Of a stretch of DNA of 64,000 nt, positions 62,418 through 64,000 are shown in pieces (within the stretch, counting starts at the first letter, position 1; each line of letters begins with the position of its first letter). A model generated the notes under the pieces. It had not been told where the DNA came from and made no database searches. It saw only the letters and a program-made list of their open reading frames with translations. Position numbers and translations under genes: made by a program. Origin of the DNA: Clostridium septicum (lineage in GTDB: Bacteria; Bacillota; Clostridia; Clostridiales; Clostridiaceae); assembly GCF_003606265.1 (NCBI RefSeq), contig NZ_CP023671.1, positions 2,480,001 to 2,544,000 on the forward strand. Direction: 5' to 3'.

Positions 62418-63206
62418 TTAAAGTTCATTACAAATTTTAAGTATTATTTTTTTATCTTTAAAATATTTAACATATTCTTCTGGAGGAGTGCTATTTGTTA
62501 TTATACAATCTAAGTCTTCTACCTCACAAAAGGTCATTAGAGAAACTTTATCAAATTTAGAGTTATCAGCTAAAAGAAAACATTTAGAACTTCTACTTAT
62601 AGCAGTTTTTTTTATTTTAAATTCTTCTTTAGTAGAATTAGTTACTCCTCTTTCTAAAGAAATACCAGTACATGACATAAAACATTTATTTATATTATAA
62701 CTTTTAAGAATATCTGTACTATGAAGTCCAGTAAAGGATTTAGTTTTTCTATTTAAAATTCCAGAAAGGCAAATAATATTTATATTAGAGTAATGTATTG
62801 ATTTAGATATAGCTATAACATTATTTGTGAAAATTGTTATGTCTTTTTTATCTTTTAAAAATTCTATTATATTAACTGTGGTTGTACCGGAATCTAAGAA
62901 TATAGTGTCACCATCTTTAATAAATTCTACAGCAGCTTTACATAGTAATACTTTAGAATTACTATTTTTAACGTTTCGCTCTTCAAAAGAAATCAATTCT
63001 TTATTTTCATTAATTGTTACACCACCATAAACTTTTTTTATTGAACCTTTTTTTACTAAAACACTTAAATCTCTTCTTATAGTATTTTTAGATACATTAA
63101 ATACTTCACATAATTTATCTAGTGATACAGTTTTGTGGTTTATTATATAATTTTCTACTAAGGTTATTCTTTCTGAACGCATATTTTTTGCTGCCAAGTG
63201 CAACAA
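62418..63206 (-). CDS. DeoR-family transcriptional regulator
   Basis: About 262 aa. N-terminal DeoR HTH (RITLVENYIINHKTVSLDKLCEVFNVSKNTIRRDLSVLVKKGSIKKVYGGV) and a C-terminal sugar-phosphate sensor domain with DSGTTTVNIIEFLKDK and LADNSKFDKVSLMTFCEVEDLDCIITNS. Such regulators respond to phosphorylated sugars. The start is uncertain: TTG 63206 follows AAAGGAGATGAG by the right distance, while the first ATG is at 63224 and a further ATG at about 63182 begins MRSER. It is divergent from an iron-dependent alcohol dehydrogenase, its probable target. Confidence 0.9.
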   Translation of the reverse strand: MLHLAAKNMRSERITLVENYIINHKTVSLDKLCEVFNVSKNTIRRDLSVLVKKGSIKKVYGGVTINENKELISFEERNVKNSNSKVLLCKAAVEFIKDGDTIFLDSGTTTVNIIEFLKDKKDITIFTNNVIAISKSIHYSNINIICLSGILNRKTKSFTGLHSTDILKSYNINKCFMSCTGISLERGVTNSTKEEFKIKKTAISRSSKCFLLADNSKFDKVSLMTFCEVEDLDCIITNSTPPEEYVKYFKDKKIILKICNEL

Positions 63207-63286
63207 ATACTCATCTCCTTTCATAACGATTTCTACTTTAATTATAAACGAACTCTAATGTAAAAAAAAGGGTAATTTCAATTTTG

Positions 63287-63383
63287 TTTGAGTAAATTTT
63301 GAGTATATTTGATTAAAGTATTGTTTAAATCATGGATATATTATGAAAAAGTTATTGACATATATTGGAAACAAAAGTATTAT
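63287..63383 (+). promoter_or_regulatory. adh promoter with helically phased repeats
   Basis: TTTGAGTA occurs at 63287-63294 and 63298-63305, and TTTGATTA at 63308-63315, spaced 11 and 10 bp. Downstream is a strong promoter: TTGACA 63355-63360, 17 bp, TATTAT 63378-63383. The repeats lie between the divergent DeoR gene and adh and are candidates for the DeoR operator, since these proteins often bind repeated sites. Confidence 0.65.
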
Positions 63384-63422
63384 TAAAACATACAGAAAAG
63401 TTAACAAATGAGAGGTGATTAT

Positions 63423-64000
63423 ATGGCAAAGCAATTTATTATGCCTAAACGTATTATTACAGGAAAAGGGGCATTGGAAGAAGGAAAAAAGTATTTAAAT
63501 AATTTTGGTAAGAAAGTACTAATTATTACGGATAAAGTAATGGTACAGCTTGGAAATGTAAAAGTTATAACTGATATTTTGGAAGAGGAAAAAATTGAGT
63601 ATGTTATATACAGTGAGATAAATAGTGAACCAACAGATACAATGATAGACAATGGTATAAAATTGTATCAAATGGAAAATTGTAATTTTCTAATTGCTTT
63701 AGGTGGAGGTAGTCCTATAGATTCAGCAAAAGCTATAGCAGCTATGATAACTAATGAAGGTAGTATAGCAGATTATAAAGGAAGAGAGATCTCAAATGAA
63801 CTTCCACCAGTAGTTGCAATACCAACTACAGCAGGAACTGGATCAGAGGCTACACAGTTTACAATAATAACTGATACTAAAAATGATGTTAAAATGCTTT
63901 TAAAAGGGGCAGCTTTATTACCAGTATTGGCTATTATTGATCCAAGATTTACTGTTACATCACCAGCTAAAGTAACTGCAGCAACTGGATTAGATGCATT
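63423..64000 (+). CDS. Iron-containing alcohol dehydrogenase, N-terminal part (runs off the window)
   Basis: First about 192 codons of a group III dehydrogenase. The N-terminal MPKRIITGKGALEEGKKYL, the NAD-binding ALGGGSPIDSAKAIAAM, PTTAGTGSEATQFTII and AIIDPRFTVTSPAKVTAATGLDA are typical. The metal His residues would follow beyond the end. Family members reduce aldehydes such as butanal, propanal, 1,3-propanediol aldehyde or succinate semialdehyde; the substrate cannot be told. GAGAGGTG precedes ATG 63423. Probably controlled by the divergent DeoR protein. Confidence 0.92.
   Translation, partial: MAKQFIMPKRIITGKGALEEGKKYLNNFGKKVLIITDKVMVQLGNVKVITDILEEEKIEYVIYSEINSEPTDTMIDNGIKLYQMENCNFLIALGGGSPIDSAKAIAAMITNEGSIADYKGREISNELPPVVAIPTTAGTGSEATQFTIITDTKNDVKMLLKGAALLPVLAIIDPRFTVTSPAKVTAATGLDA

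Overview
The window is very AT-rich, uses strong AGGAGG-type ribosome binding sites with frequent TTG/GTG starts, and carries sporulation/germination genes, ascorbate-type PTS genes, a class II aldolase and a SAM-I riboswitch. Together these suggest a Clostridium sensu stricto (cluster I) chromosome. No phage, transposon, CRISPR array, rRNA or tRNA was recognised. The species cannot be named from the sequence alone.

Layout. 1-309: tail of a cardiolipin synthase. 406-10156: a complete chorismate/Phe/Tyr pathway locus (aroF, aroB, aroA, aroC, pheA, aroE, aroK, aroQ, a second aroF, then tyrA). It is headed by a 44-codon leader ORF packed with Phe/Tyr/Trp codons and an intrinsic terminator, which looks like a transcription attenuator. 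10267-17329: a SpoVAF/GerA-type germination protein, a polytopic transporter, and a PRD regulator with an ascorbate-type PTS whose EIIA gene is frameshifted. 17379-22599: a CYTH protein, a CBM48-like protein, an amphipathic LEA/perilipin-like protein, a membrane-anchored oleate hydratase and a TetR regulator. 22936-25245: small proteins, then a Phe-rich 22-codon leader peptide with mutually exclusive hairpins in front of an NSS-family amino-acid symporter. 25520-27618: a bactofilin, a decayed second bactofilin and a YhbD-like HTH protein. 27715-30777: a CsoR-CopA-CopZ copper operon with its GC-rich operator. 30821-39041: DUF2975, GNAT, fba, a nucleoid-associated protein, a secreted coiled-coil/3D-domain protein, and argGH with a promoter buried between two ARG boxes. 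39428-48979: a chemoreceptor, a thioester-domain surface protein, PAP2, malQ, MerR and MATE genes, DUF503 and GNAT. 48996-51755: SAM-I riboswitch and metNIQ. 52080-64000: a CwlC-like amidase, a FtsH-type protease, a tandem paralogue pair (one fused to DUF1232), RNase HI, YtxH-like, two tandem XRE-TPR regulators, a second MATE pump, and a DeoR regulator divergent from an iron-dependent alcohol dehydrogenase.

How the genes work together. The aro locus can take PEP and erythrose-4-phosphate to chorismate and on to prephenate, phenylpyruvate and 4-hydroxyphenylpyruvate. The NSS symporter may import an aromatic amino acid. Both transcription units seem to sense charged aromatic tRNA through a translated leader peptide rather than a T-box, which is the mechanism usually expected in Firmicutes. 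This pair of leader-peptide attenuators is the most interesting signal in the window. For the NSS gene, the 1:2, 2:3 and 3:4 pairings can be written out base by base. Elsewhere, local regulators sit beside their likely targets (CsoR/copA, DeoR/adh, PRD/PTS, TetR/ohyA, ArgR sites/argGH, SAM riboswitch/metNIQ).
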